Program-made: the position numbers and the translations under genes
Notes under the pieces: model-generated
What the model saw: only the letters and a program-made list of their open reading frames with translations
The model's database searches: none
What the model was told of the DNA's origin: nothing
Part shown: positions 25,034 to 39,500 of the stretch, in pieces
Numbering within the stretch: the first letter of the stretch is position 1
Layout: each line of letters starts with the position of its first letter
Assembly: GCA_949126835.1 (NCBI GenBank)
Contig: OX421495.1
Location: forward strand, 6,092,011 to 6,156,010
Length of the DNA stretch: 64,000 nt
Origin: Anisus vortex
Lineage: Eukaryota > Mollusca > Gastropoda > Planorbidae
Direction of reading: 5' to 3'

Positions 25034-28000
25034 AATTTATTAATTAAATAATAAAAGGAAAGAAAAGAAGGGAACACTTCACATGTATATACAATAACAA
25101 CAACAAACCAACAAAATTGCTATCTATAATTCTATATATAAATCAAGTTCATCCATTGGAAGACTATTTAAACGAAGTTTAAAAAAACAACAAAACATGC
25201 TTACACCGTGGGTACACTTATGCACTACTTTATCCAACCATCACATAATATATAAATGTATTATTGTGTCGAACACCATAATGAAATCGAGACTCGATAG
25301 AAGTACGGCCGAGACTCTCATTTCCTCACTCCTTAACCCGGGGGGGGGGGGGGGGGGGTGCAACCGATCCAAAGATAGAGAGAGACACACGCACACACAC
25401 AAAACTCACATATCGCCTATTGCCTAATCCCAGTACATCAAAATGTGCGCAGGCAGCTCATTGGCCAGGTGCCAATACCTCCACATCTGATAGCGTGGAG
25501 ATTGAGGGGTTCGCGCAATATTGCGAAATGTTCCTTTTTTCTAAGTTCCAGAGTTCTGTGTTGGTAGAGTATTGAGTTTCTAGGACAATGAACGTGAAAT
25601 ATTTAGACACCTATGCAAGTTGAGGTTGAAGACATGATGATGTTTAAGACTTTTGATAGGCGTTTGGCAGACGAACCAGAAACTATCCAAAATTATAGTA
25701 AAAAAAAAAAAAAACTAATAAAATATTCTAAACACTGAAAGAAAATTTACTTAGACAAAAGACCAACAGAATGTAAGAAATGAACATTAAATATCCAAAA
25801 GAAAAAAGAAAATTAACTTAGAAAATAGCCAACAGAATGTAAGAAATGAACATTAAATATCCAAAAGAATGAAAGAAAATTAACTTAGAAAAAAAGCCAA
25901 CAGAATGTAAGAAATGAACATTAAATATCCAAAAGAATGAAAGAAAATTAACTTAGACAAAAGACCAACAGAATGTAAGAAATGAACATTAAATATCCAA
26001 AAGAATGAAAGAAAATTAACTTAGAAAATAGCCAACAGAATGTAAGAAATGATCATTAAATATCCAAAAGAATGAAAGAAAATTAACTTAGAAAATAGCC
26101 AACAGAATGTAACAAATGAACATTAAATATCCAAAAGAATGAAAGAAAATTAACTTAGCAAATAGCCAACAGAATGTAAGAAATGAACATTAAATATCCA
26201 AAAGAATGAAAGAAAATTAACTTAGAAAATAGCCAACAGAATGTAAGAAATGAACATTAAATATCCAAAAGAATGAAAGAAAATTAACTTAGAAAGCCAA
26301 CAGAATGTAAGAAATGAACATTAAATATCCAAAAGAATGAAAGAAAATTAACTTAGCAAATAGCCAACAGAATGTAACAAATGAACATTAAATATCCAAA
26401 AGAATGAAAGAAAATTAACTTAGCAAATAGCCAACAGAATGTAACAAATGAACATTAAATATCCAAAAGAATGAAAGAAAATTAACTTAGAAAATAGCCA
26501 ACAGAATGTAAGAAATGAACATTAAATATCCAAAAGAATGAAAGAAAATTAACTTAGAAAATAGCCAACAGAATGTAAGAAATGAACATTAAATATCCAA
26601 AAGAATGAAAGAAAATTAACTTAGCAAATAGCCAACAGAATGTAAGAAATGTACATTAAATATCCAAAAGAATGAAAGAAAATTAACTTAGCAAATAGCC
26701 AACAGAATGTAAGAAATGAACATTAAATATCCAAAAGAATGAAAGAAAATTAACTTAGCAAATAGCCAACAGAATGTAAGAAATGAACATTAAATATCCA
26801 AAAGAATGAAAGAAAATTAACTTAGCAAATAGCCAACAGAATGTAAGAAATGAACATTAAATATCCAAAAGAATGAAAGAAAATTAACTTAGCAAATAGC
26901 CAACAGAATGTAAGAAATGAACATTAAATATTTTACTGAATGGAAGAAAACCAAATTTTAAAATATTCTACAAGAAAAATACACTGTGGACCTAATAAAC
27001 ACCATCAACACAGAGGAAGGACTATCTAGTATTAACTAGACATCTATCAGATATACATCTATAAGCCATGTCTATTACACAAGACACAACTAGACTAGAA
27101 CAGTTAACAACGAGATCTGTCAAAATACACATTGATAATAGGGCTGCCACCCGTCCCGATATATCTGGACCGTCACCGTTATGGACGTTCCACATTTTTA
27201 CTTCATTTCTACACCCCCATCTCAGAGTGTCCCGACGAGGTCCCAGCTAGATATGGCAACCCTCATTGAGAATGAACATTTTTTTTTCTTTCTAGTCAAT
27301 TTTCGACATAATGAATGAATGTCACGAATTATGTACCCCTGCTTTGGATTCAAGTTTTAGAAAAAAAAAACTTATCTTGAGATCCTTACAAACATTTACC
27401 GTGACCAATTACACAGATAAAAAAACAAAATAACAACATACAAACAGAAACATTCAAGGAGAAAGCTGTTTTACATTGCATATTTATGCAAGGACATACA
27501 CTAAGTTGATAAGTGTCCTTACTTCAACACAAGAGTTCAGCACAGCCTCATTTTGATTACTTGACTGTGGTTTCCGAATTGCGCAAGCATCAGAGACTAG
27601 CAGATGTACGACGGGATAGCTAAATGGAATAGTCTTTATATGACTTCCGGGCCCAAGACTAGGTGGGAATAAAATCGGTATCGATCTACTGCTAGTCTAA
27701 GAAAGAGTATCGATATCTCAATAACAGTAAGGGGCCTTGTAGTTGGTGGATCACCGAGCTTGAGAATTTTATCCTATCAGTTGACTGAAGAATCAAGACA
27801 GAGAATTCTAACCCTTTTGTAAATAAAGAATTCAACAGAATTTTATCCTATCAGTTGACTGAAAAATCAAGACAAAGAATTCTAACCCTTTTGTAGATGA
27901 AGAATTGAACAGATAAAATCCTAAAAGCAAAACAAATTTTATTCGTAAATGAATACGCAAACACATCTTGATTTGCCACCGAAGCAACCAATGAAATAAT

Positions 28001-28928
28001 CAATAATCATTTGAAATAAAGATAATTTTCCCTGTTTTGCACGAATCTCATCGGTAAATGTAAAAGGCTGAGACTATTAAAGCTGTCTATAAGACGTATT
28101 TCGCCACAGGTTTACTGTACAACATTTGCTCGCTGACATAAATGAGCGCTCGAGTTATCGTTAATCAGTTTCTTATCTCCCACACGACTTGCCTTCAAAG
28201 AATGCGTCTAACAAACACATTATATAATAATATAATGCACATTATTGTGTACGCATGCTGCTCGATGCACTCTGTACACATACAGTGGCGTACACATTCG
28301 TAACAAACGGAATTCCATATTCACACATTCCGTGTTCACTCAGTTAGAATTATACACATTATTCGCAATTCACTACAAAAACAACAACAAAAGCTTGATT
28401 TATTTTACCCCTATAAAAACCCAAAATTTCCAGACAAAGGGAGAGTAAACAAAAAATATCAACAATATATTAAGGAGTACAAAAAGAAAAAAAGAAAAGG
28501 CGCCACAAAGCGATGCAAGTATTGAATTGCACAATACTCACACTAAGTGCACAGCTTACATAATAGAAGATTAAAGAAGATCCACTTTCCGACTAGGTTG
28601 TCGCTATAGTTTATATCTTGCCAGTGGAAGAACATACACCCAGCACAAACAAACAAACATTAGAGAAAGTTTATTGTTTACAGAAATCAAAGTCTATAAT
28701 AAGATGAACAGCTCGCTCTATTTATAGAGCTGGATAGTTAGTTTTGCCATGCGCGGCCTACAACTTGTCCCCAATACTTCCGGTGTACCTAAATATGAAT
28801 GCTTGTAATCTTTATCGTGAGGTACAGTATGTATTAACGGACGCTACACGCATGAAACCTAAAAATGTGTATGAAAAAGTAAAATTATTATAATCTTTGC
28901 AGGAACACATTATCGCCTCATGTTTATC

Positions 28929-28977
<49 letters not shown>

Positions 28978-31900
28978 TATAAATGGGTGTATTTCGTTTC
29001 ACAAGTCGTCTAATATTTTATCTTTTCAAATAATATGAAACATACTTTGACTTTTTGTGTGTATGAATCCGACTTAGCGTTATTTCCTATTTATATGTTT
29101 AAAAAAAAGTAAAGTATCCCGTCGGACCAATTTGATCCATAGGGCCGGTGAATCAGCGTTCACCAGTTTCTGTGGCCACGGCATTCTAGGTGATTGTGTG
29201 GCCAGCACTATGCACAGCCACCTTTACTTTACCTCTAAGGTCAGGTACCCATCAGAGCTGGGTAGACTCAAGGAAATTAATCCCAGGAAAAAATCCTAGC
29301 CTGCACCAGGATTCGAACCCGCCCGGGGCCTTCGGCACGCCAGCCGAACGCGCTGCCTTTTACGGCCACCGTGCCCACAATGTATATATTTATTAGACTA
29401 TATCTTCTTTTACATCCATGTCTAATTTAATTATTTCAACTTGACATTATTTTTTTTTGTCTCCGTCAACTCGACCAGATGGCTTGTTGACCTCTGCCTA
29501 CAACCTTTGTGTTTAAGTTGAGAAGTGCAGTTAGGTTAAATGTAGTTTTATCTTCCCAGCCGCCGGTGAACGGGATGTCAGGCTGACACTTTTGGGAGTC
29601 GGGTGAAGGGATGGTAGATGCAGGGGCGACACAACAGTAGTGCGTGATCCCTACATCTGACACACTATTAAAGACTGCCGCCACTGACACACCTGAGAAA
29701 TAAAAACGGATGTGAATTGAAAGACAAGCTTTTTGACTAAATATGTACCATAAATCAGGGGTCGTCAACCTTTTGCTTATAGTGTGCCAAACCAGGATTT
29801 CTAAATCATTCGGCGTGCCAACAGCGTGAAAGTCAAACTGCTCAACTATATTATTTTTATAAGACAATTTATTTAGTGCCGTAGCAAGAACAAGACCAAA
29901 AGAAAAGGAGGGTAATAGAGAAAATCATTAAAGCGTTTTATATTTAATAACAAGTAAACCTGTTTGTTATTATCATTTTTAAAAAAAAATCCATTCACAG
30001 CTAATACACAATTTCATTTCTGAACTTACACATTTATGGTTAATGTATCAACATTTGAATTAAGTTGTCAACAGTCAAGATATAATTATAGTAGTAGTTT
30101 TACATTCTTTACAGTTTGATCTCAGCATGCTGAGATTTAGGCCAATATATTATTTCTGGTGAAAATTCAACCACCACAAAGACAATGTAGTTAAGTGGAA
30201 TAGATACGTAGTAATAATAAAAACTGGGTAGTTAACGTGATGTTTAAAAGTGTTCATATACATTCTTTAGTCATATAATGTTTATATAATTTTTAACTAC
30301 CTTTTATAGTTTTATCATTTAAAGTTATAAATTGTTAGCCGATTATTTTTTTAAAGGAAACAAAAATAAACATAAAAAAATATAAACTCAAAGAAAACGG
30401 TTTAATTACCTTTCTTTAATTAAATTATCTAAATTTGATGCTAGTGATGCCAAACGAGTTCATTTTATTTCAATATAACTATTGTTGCTTTTAAATTATT
30501 TTTTCTTTATATAAATTCAGCATTATGCTTTTTTTTCATTGTGTAATTAGATCTAATTGTTCAATGTCGGGTACAATTTAGTCACTTATGAGTGGTCAAG
30601 TTTAAGTGACCACTTGGTATGATTAAAACAGCTTTCATATTAGATAAAATATGTTCACTAGTGTAAATTAAACTTAAAGTTGAAAGTAGACCGAATGCCT
30701 TGCAGCTGATTTTCCCGCAAATCATCAGAATTCGATGCCCATTTTTAGGATGTTTAAAATGAAAAAAAAATGCCAATATCCCTCCACTTCAAGTGCCTTT
30801 TCAGACCCCGGCCTTGTAAATGCAAGTTCAACTCACTGAAATGTGTCTCCATGTCATTCAGAAACATCGGCTTCAACAGTCAGTTCTCCTTATTCAATAC
30901 CGAAATTGTTTTGTTTTTTATCAATATACACCGTAATTGCTTCCAGACCAGAAACGAATTTATCAAAGACTTTCTTCTAGAAGATACTTAAGAAAGAAAC
31001 TATAAAATTGACTATCTTAACAATAGATTCAATAACAGATCGCAAGTCTATGAGAGCTTTGAATACAAACATTCCTGAACTAAAACAATCGCCGTCCAGT
31101 GTGATTCCCATGTAGTTCACCACGCTGCACCAATTAGTTCTGCTGTCGTACGTTGTTTTGACTTGCATTAAAAAATCTACTTGAAGGTCTCTCGCGTGCC
31201 ACTGAAAATCATTCTGCGTGCCAAGTCTGTCACGCGTGCCTTAGGTTGCTGACCCCTGCCATAAATCTTAGTGATAATAAAATATATACCCATATTGACC
31301 CATATCAAAAATGCCATAGCGATAACAAGCCCAGAAATATAGTTTCTATCAAATGCTTACGCTGAACCATACTAGCGCCAGAAACATGTGCACAAGAAGG
31401 TCGTAGAAAACCATTCTAGCGTCAGTAACATGTGCACAAGAAGGTCGTAGAAAACAATACTAGCGCCAGTAACATGCGCACAAGAAGGTCGTAGAAAATC
31501 ATACTAGCGCCAGTAACATGCGCACAAGAAGGTCGTAGAAAACCATTCTAACATCAGTAACATGCACACAAGAATGTCATTGGAAAACCATTCAAGTGCC
31601 AATAAGAAGTGCACATTAGCCTCGTGTAGCAAACCACTTTTTGCGCTGATAACGTGCAGTAGAAGATCACTTACTGTTCTGTTCTCCCTAACTTTCGATT
31701 ATCAATGAGCCCCCATGTTTGTGGCATCTGACATGGTGTCTCTGTTCAGTTTGATATAGTCTGGCTGTTGTGTTCGTTTCTAACTTTATTCTTGTACGTT
31801 GTTGTTGGTTTTATTTTCTTCAACATGATCTTAAATATCCCGACCACCTCACTAACAGTTAGTAGACCAGGCGTCTGCAGCACACGCGACACGCCAGAAA

Positions 31901-33563
31901 GAAAGAGTGCTCCGTCGTAAGATGCACTCATCAGTCAAGTGTGTTTTCCACATGTGCACATTATCGCTCGGTGTGCTCGCCAACAACTTTTTTTGTTTTA
32001 AATTTCAGGATCAAATGCTGGTGTCACTGTAACATTCCAGACTCCATGTCTTTGAATTAATTAAGTCTAATAGCCGAACGATTATTGCAATAACTCTCCA
32101 AGTTATTTTGTTATATAGCATTCGGGCTTTTGCCTTGCATTTAGCCGAGTGTCTATCTTGGGGGCTTAAGTACAAGTATTGTTAACCCGTAAGGCTTAAA
32201 CACTATTATGTCTATCTGTATGGCTTTAACACCGCAATGACTATCTGTATGGCTTAGGTACTGCAATGACTATCTGTATCGCTTCAATACTGCTATCTAA
32301 TAACTATCTATGTCTAGATACTCTGCACAATGTCAACAGACATGGCTTAAATACGCCAATTTCAGTGTACACACATGACGGAATGTCTATCAACAAAGCC
32401 AACTAAGCAGAACATCCATCTCTGCGACCAACATAATATTAAGTTTGTGTGTCTCGGGAGATAATGTTTGATGTCAAACACACAATATAAACTTTCACAT
32501 GTAAACAATTGTGTGAGGCATTGTGGCCGAGCGACAGCGCGTTCGGCTGGCGTACCGAATCCTGGTAAAGGCTAGGATTTTTCCCCCCAGGGATTAGAGG
32601 TGTCCCTGAATCTACCCAGCTCTGATGGATAACTGACATTAGTTAGGGGTAAAGTAAAGGCGGCTGGGCATTGTGTTGGCCACACAATAAACACTGGTAA
32701 ATGCTGCTTCACAGACCCCTATGATCAATTAGCTCCGACGGGTACTTTACTCACTTTACACAAACCCATCCTAAAAACTAAGTACTTCATACTTCAACAC
32801 TCAATTTATTCCCAATAATTGCTGACGTTCGCATTTTTATAAAGTAAAACTCGTTAGGCTTTCAACGGCCAACCATTACGTTCTGGTCTTTAATTATCTA
32901 TTAATAATATTATCGTTAATGTTTTAATCGGCGGTTCACAAAAAAAGTTCCGCACTCAAGACGCCCTTTTTGAAGTAAGGTTTCCCCCCTGTCGCCTTAA
33001 AATAATTACGAAAGCTTTTGGCAATAATTCGCGGTGCACCTAGGAAGACCGCCAGGGAACCATTGGTTTAAATTATCGTCCATTTGGTTTAGGGCAGGGG
33101 TCGGGAACCTATGGCTCGCGAGCCAGATGTGGCTCTATTTATGGCTGCAACTGGCTCGCAGACAAATGTTCGATTATAAAAAAATGTTTCTCTAGACTCC
33201 TTTGATCTACATATTAATTACATATCAATATTTCATTCTACGAATAAGCTAAAGTCTACTGCAGCTCAGCATCAGATGTGGTGGTAAAGGTTCTTCCACT
33301 GAGGTTAAGATTTCAAACGATCAACTATTGGGATTTGGGACTTAATAATTATTGATTCGATTCTGGTTATGGTTTAATTTATCTTCCATTAGGTTTATCC
33401 AAGTTTTAACTGATTACCCATGATCTGTATGACAGACAATCCTCTAGCAAAAGAAACCCACTGGTAGTCGTAATATTAAATTAATTAATTAAGCTTTAGT
33501 AATAAAAATAACAAAACACATTGTAATCTTTCGTTTCTCCGTCACTTTGACGGGCATAACCAC

Positions 33564-33597
<34 letters not shown>

Positions 33598-36500
33598 GCT
33601 TTAGTGTACCCAAATAGTGTCTAAATGCTCAAAAAAGAATACAACAAGAGAGACCCTTTCAGCAGGTAGGCAACATCACCAGGAAAAAACGACAGCTACT
33701 AAAACAACCACAATAATTCTGTCTTTAAAAAAAAGTAGCTCACTGTTAGATTCTTGGTTATCTAAGTCTTGTATTAGAGAAGAAGGGTATAATATGTGTG
33801 CGAGTGTGTGTGGAATGGGAGAGGTTCTCGTGGGAGGCTGTTACCTTGATGGTATAGAATTGGTGAACCGTCAGTCCTTATCCATAAACCTGTTTATGTG
33901 GGCACCGTTCTTAAAAGACACAACGAAACTGTGGGAGCAGATAAGCTCATTTAAACTCTGAAACTATATATTATATATAACCTCTTCTTCGTACTCAATA
34001 GTGCTAAACAATACGGCCTATTATGGTGAATTTCACGGCAGTTTCCAAGTCTTCTGTCTGAACACTCTACATTTACTTCGGCTGGTGTAACGAAGGTCTT
34101 GGGTTCGAATACTGGTGACTACTCGAGGGTGTCCCTGAGTCTACCCAGCTCTGATGGGGTACCTGAAATTAGTATGACGTGGCCACATAAACTGGTGAAC
34201 GCTGCTTCACAGTCCCTCTGAATCAATTTACTTTACTACGAAGTACGAAGAACAAACGTATATACAAAAATTTTTAGATCTAGCAGAAATATAACAAACA
34301 AAAAGATCTTCGTATACACAATAATTATGAAGGTTGTTGACCATCTTTCCCCCTCTCATCCGGTAAGAACTAAGAAGATATGATCACATCCCATTACTTT
34401 CCCAACAAATAATCTTCCACCCCTAAGTTGGCCCTTTTGGTTTCACCCTCTACCTTTCTATTAGTGACGTGTCTTGCGTGGTAGTTGGAATGTACTAATC
34501 AGGTTAAGCAGCTGACACAACATGTAGCCGAACCAACTACTTACTTCTACTAAAAAATACATTTGTTGGTGGAGGTTCGGGGGCCAGTGATAATCATACA
34601 CAGGCATGTACAGGCAAACTACGGGCTATCCGAGTAACGAGTCCGATTATTTGGAATTGTTTGTTGCTTCCCTACCACACACATCTCGTTACGAAAAAAA
34701 TACTAAGTAGGAAAATTACTAGGATTTGGCGAATCCAAAGTTTATGTAAAAAAAAAAAAAAAGCATTAAATATACTATCTGAGTTTATTTGCCGAGGCTG
34801 GTACTTCCGAAAAAAACAACAACGAGATATTAGACCAAAGCGAATGTAAGATGCAGTTTCCGGTTAGTCCAGATGGCTAACCAAAACAACAACAAAAAAA
34901 AAAACAACAACAAAGTTTACTGGCTTAACGTCTGCTGCACATTAGTCGTTGGGAGACCAGTTCTAGATCAGAATGTTTTTTAAAATGTTGTTTTATATTT
35001 CTTAGAATTCCAATCAGATATCACCACAAAGCTGTCTACACGCTAAATGTACATTTTTGTAAGTCTTGGTGAATCTCCCGCCTGACTTCTTATCAAGTCC
35101 GGACCACCTCTGGTACTAAATAGCACCGCGTCGCGATGGGTCACACAATCCCCGAGTACTTCGCGACACAGAGAGCGATGAGCACTTAGCCCATCTCCCC
35201 AGGTTGACACACCATAAACCAAACTAGTTTCCGTTCATGTTTGTTTATTTATTGTTTTTATACCTCATAAACAAGGACGTCTTCTATCACCATAGTAACC
35301 TGTGTTTTGATAACATCCACATGCTTTGATATGAGATTTGTTTCTGAAAGTTATTTTAAAAAATAACAACAAAAATAACATTAACAACCCAGTTCGCTAC
35401 GTCAACGAACAAAGCGAAAGTCGATACCGCTGCAAGTAAACCCAGAGTTGACAAGCTCAATAACAAAGCAAGTCCTAGACTAGTTGGTTTTCTTTTAAAC
35501 GTGTGGTCGAAACAATAAAATAAAAATAAAAACAACTTGCCACTCCATTAACGAACGGTGGTGAACCTAAATCAAAGTCACAATAACAACAAGAGTTTCA
35601 CACCAGATTCACCAGCACTGGAGTGGAAACCAAAAAAAAAAAGAAACACAAAAGGGCGCCATTACAACAGTGCTGGCCCGCGGCCATTTCTGGTGAATAC
35701 TGGATTTCATTTCCAGAGTTAATGAAGTGGGCCCCCGGAGGCAGTGGAAGACCGACCTAAAAAGAAGCACGTGCAGTGCCAGAATAGAAGCACGACGCAA
35801 ATTTGGCTCCCCCAATCACCACCTCCTCCCGACAAATGTGGGTCCCACACACACAGAGAGCGACATTTTTTTTTTGGTGGGGAAGATGGGAGGGTCCAAG
35901 TCAGTTAAAGGCCGAACGCCTTGTTAACCAATTCGAATGCAAGATAATTACTGTGAAAATATGAATGTAATGATGTAATGACAGGGAAACATTGATTAGG
36001 ATTAATTCGGATTTAACCATAGCAGCTTTTAGTTCCGTGTTGTATTTTTGTGTACAGCATGCATGGTGGCACCGTGGTCTGGCGCTATAACATTGAATGG
36101 TCATTCCAAAACGCCTAGGGTTCGAATCCAGGTGATAAACAACAAAAATAGCCATCTCTGAAAATTGGTGGCAAGAAGTAAAATGAGGATGAACATTGCG
36201 ATGGCGACACAATGCCCTCGTATGATCTTCCTTTCACTAGCAAGCAATATATGGACCACCATAGCCTGTAAGGCATACTTTATGACAATTCACACAGGGT
36301 CAGCGTTTCACATTAACTTCGTGTATTATGATATGAAGGAACATATATACTAAGACTTATAATAACTCAATGCACTCTGTACATAAACTTCACATAGCCA
36401 CGCTGGCTGCTTTTAAAACTTAATTTACATTGAAACGGAGCAAATGTTCACAACGCTAGTGCACAGCTGCGGAACACATGTTTCAGATTTGAGATGGTTC

Positions 36501-39500
36501 CATGATCAAATGAAACAAACAAACACAACAAGTGGGGGGGGGGGGGGAAACATCTGGCTTTAAAGAGTTAAACTGTTGTCAAACTGTGCAGGTTACATAA
36601 GAAAAAAACAAAAGCAGGGTAGAAAACACAGAATGAGACCAAAAGAAATAAAAAGGCTATTGATGATACACAAGCGTATGTATACAATAGGCTTCGACTA
36701 GTGACAATTAGTGCATGACTAGAAACCAGGGGTAGGGGCTGAGTGTAGCTGTAACCTGGTTGAATAGTTCAGGTACATACGTTTGAAAAAATCAGGCATC
36801 TTTTTAAAAGGTCTGTGGACCATTTTGTGAAACTGTCATAAGTGTTACCATTTACCATTAGAGTGTAATCATTTCAAATTTTCAATCACAGCCTTATTAG
36901 GTCTATTACTGTAATTACAAAAATACTTTAATCACGTACATAGGTTACTAAGCTAACAGGGAGAACTGTAAGCCTGTAAGGCTCATAGGTCTATGTTTGT
37001 AAGTGTCTTTGGAGAAAAATAATAATAAAGATATCCTAAATGCTTTCGAAAATAATTAGGCCCTATATTACAACTAGAGGCTTCTTAGCATATTTAACAA
37101 AATCTTCAAACACACATTCAAAGAATACCAAAATTAAGGGCCCCTAGAGCCACGTGAGATTGTAGGAGGTTTTGGGGCATCTCCTCTTAGCTTAATAGCA
37201 ACAAATTAAAAAATACTTGCGTAATTGCCTATTTATTTTACATTTTAATATTCATGGGCCCCCTAAACTCTTATGGGCCCCGGTACAGCGTACCGGCTGT
37301 ACCCCCCTCTCGTGGGGCTTGCAATAGTTCCACTCTGACAGAGATAAACGTATACATATATATGTTACGACGACACAAAAACATCATAACAATACTAGCC
37401 ATACCATACTACACAAACGCAATGACAATACACAAAAAACGCTTTCAATACACAAACACAATAACAATCACAAACACGGTGACAATACACAAACACAATG
37501 CACAATACACAATGACAATACACAAAAGACAATAACAATACACAAACACAGTACACAAACATAATGACAATACACAAACACAATGCATAAACACAATGAC
37601 AATATACAAACACAATACGCAATGACAACGCATATAAACAAACCAAAGAAAAAAAAGCACATTATGTAAGCAAGACGTTTGTCAACAGACAGCTACAGGC
37701 GATCCAGCACGAGGTCATGTGTTTCAGAATGTGACCTAGTTCCCCGCACGTGCTGACGAATCCTCAAACTGAGCGTGAGCGAGATGACAGGCCCAAATGG
37801 CGAAGTGAAGCCTAAATCGATAAACTGAGGGTGGGGGGAACCCTAAGCGGGTTGGGCATCAAATAGGTCACATCAAACAGTTGGAACAGCCAACAGATGT
37901 ACGAAGCTGCTTAATATGTCACGATCAATTATGTATGCAGACATGTAAGGCGAGAAATTTCGATATAAAAAACAGACAGATGGCGAGATATAAAGGATTA
38001 TACCCAAATATCCATTTACCCACCCAAACTAATTATAGATCAGATAGATATAATAATAATAATAGACGGGCAGATGGATGGAAAAAGAGCTAAACAGATT
38101 GATAGATTATAGATCTATAGAAGAAAGATAGATTATGTGATTGAGAGATATATTGACAGATATATAGACAGATTTATAGATAGATACACATAGGTAAGCA
38201 GATAGACAAGACGCATCGGTTTATAGATTAATAAATATTATAGCCAGAAAGACACACAGAGAGACAAATGGCTAAATAGATAGATACATATATAATATAG
38301 ATAGACGCGAGCAGCTATATTTAACTGTTAGTGACAAACTACAGTGTGCCTATTAGCGTAGTAACAGAGTACACAACGGAACACCATTTAAGTGAAATGT
38401 GTTACGAGCTATTGGTGTGAGCGAGTGCGAGTTCCTCGGGAAATCGATCCAACACAACGCTCAATCAAACCAATCCATTCCCCCGCAACAACAAAAAAAA
38501 AGATTCATTTATGAACAGATACCAAAAAGAGTGAATGCTGATCAGGACTTTATTAGACTTTAGCCGAGTTGAACGCAGAATCTATATATTTAAAAAAATG
38601 CTCAACTTAACAGAAATATTCGCCATACTAACACAGACCTTCCACGGACAAGTCCTGAAATTGGACCAACCTTAGAAGAAGATATGTGTATTTCTAAGGA
38701 TCCGGTCACTTAAAGAAAACATGAATAACTACGTTGGGGTCAAGAGTTCCCGTAATTTGGGCTGACCCCCCCCCCCCCCCAAAAAAAAAAAAAAGTCATG
38801 TTTTCAGTTTACATCTCCAATTTCCTGTAACTTGGCGACCCCATGAACTCATCAAAACTCTAGAATCTAGAAATCCGAACAATCCTGTGTACATTCTCTT
38901 AAAAGTAACCAAAAAAAAAAAAAAACAACCTGTAAGTTACGATCTAAGTGTAATCAGGAGATACACGGAGCATGCGCACCGACAACTCAATGGTGGCTGG
39001 TACAGTTGAAGAGTCCAACAACAACAACAACAACAACGACGACGACGCCCTCCAAGGACTGGGTGGAAAAAACACAGACAGCAAAGAGAATGAGATGCGA
39101 ACTGTCGGTGATCCCGCGCGTGCTACGGGCGGCTTACAACTGGGCCAAAGATCCTCAATGAATTCTGGGCTAAAGAACAGCAGGCGGCAGAGTTCGAGGG
39201 ATGATTTACACTAGGGGAAGTGCGGGGAGGATTGGAGGGGAGTGGGGGCTGATAGGGTAAGGGGTAAACAAAACAAAAAGGCGGGACAAGTACGCACGTA
39301 GAGATATCCTTGAAATGGAAGAGACCAGTCTAGACTTTGATTTTGATCAAGGACCGATGATGGATGGGTTTTTACAGAACAAATAAAAGCAAGCAGAATT
39401 AAATGACGACTGTTCACAAAACAGTATCAGTTCACCACTATACAGACATAAATTCACCACTGCATACAGACATAATTTTGTGGCCACTGCACATAGAAAT

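Noticed and set aside
25735..26931. CRISPR-like array
   Set aside because: Repeats are contiguous with no unique spacers, and the genome is eukaryotic. The same applies to the other tandem arrays.
33617..33961. 114-codon plus-strand ORF
   Set aside because: Low-complexity Lys/Thr/Ser start, no motif, and no sign of promoter or splice partners.
37395..37662. Overlapping Cys/Tyr/Val-rich minus-strand ORFs
   Set aside because: Artefact of the ACAC/ATGACA low-complexity array.
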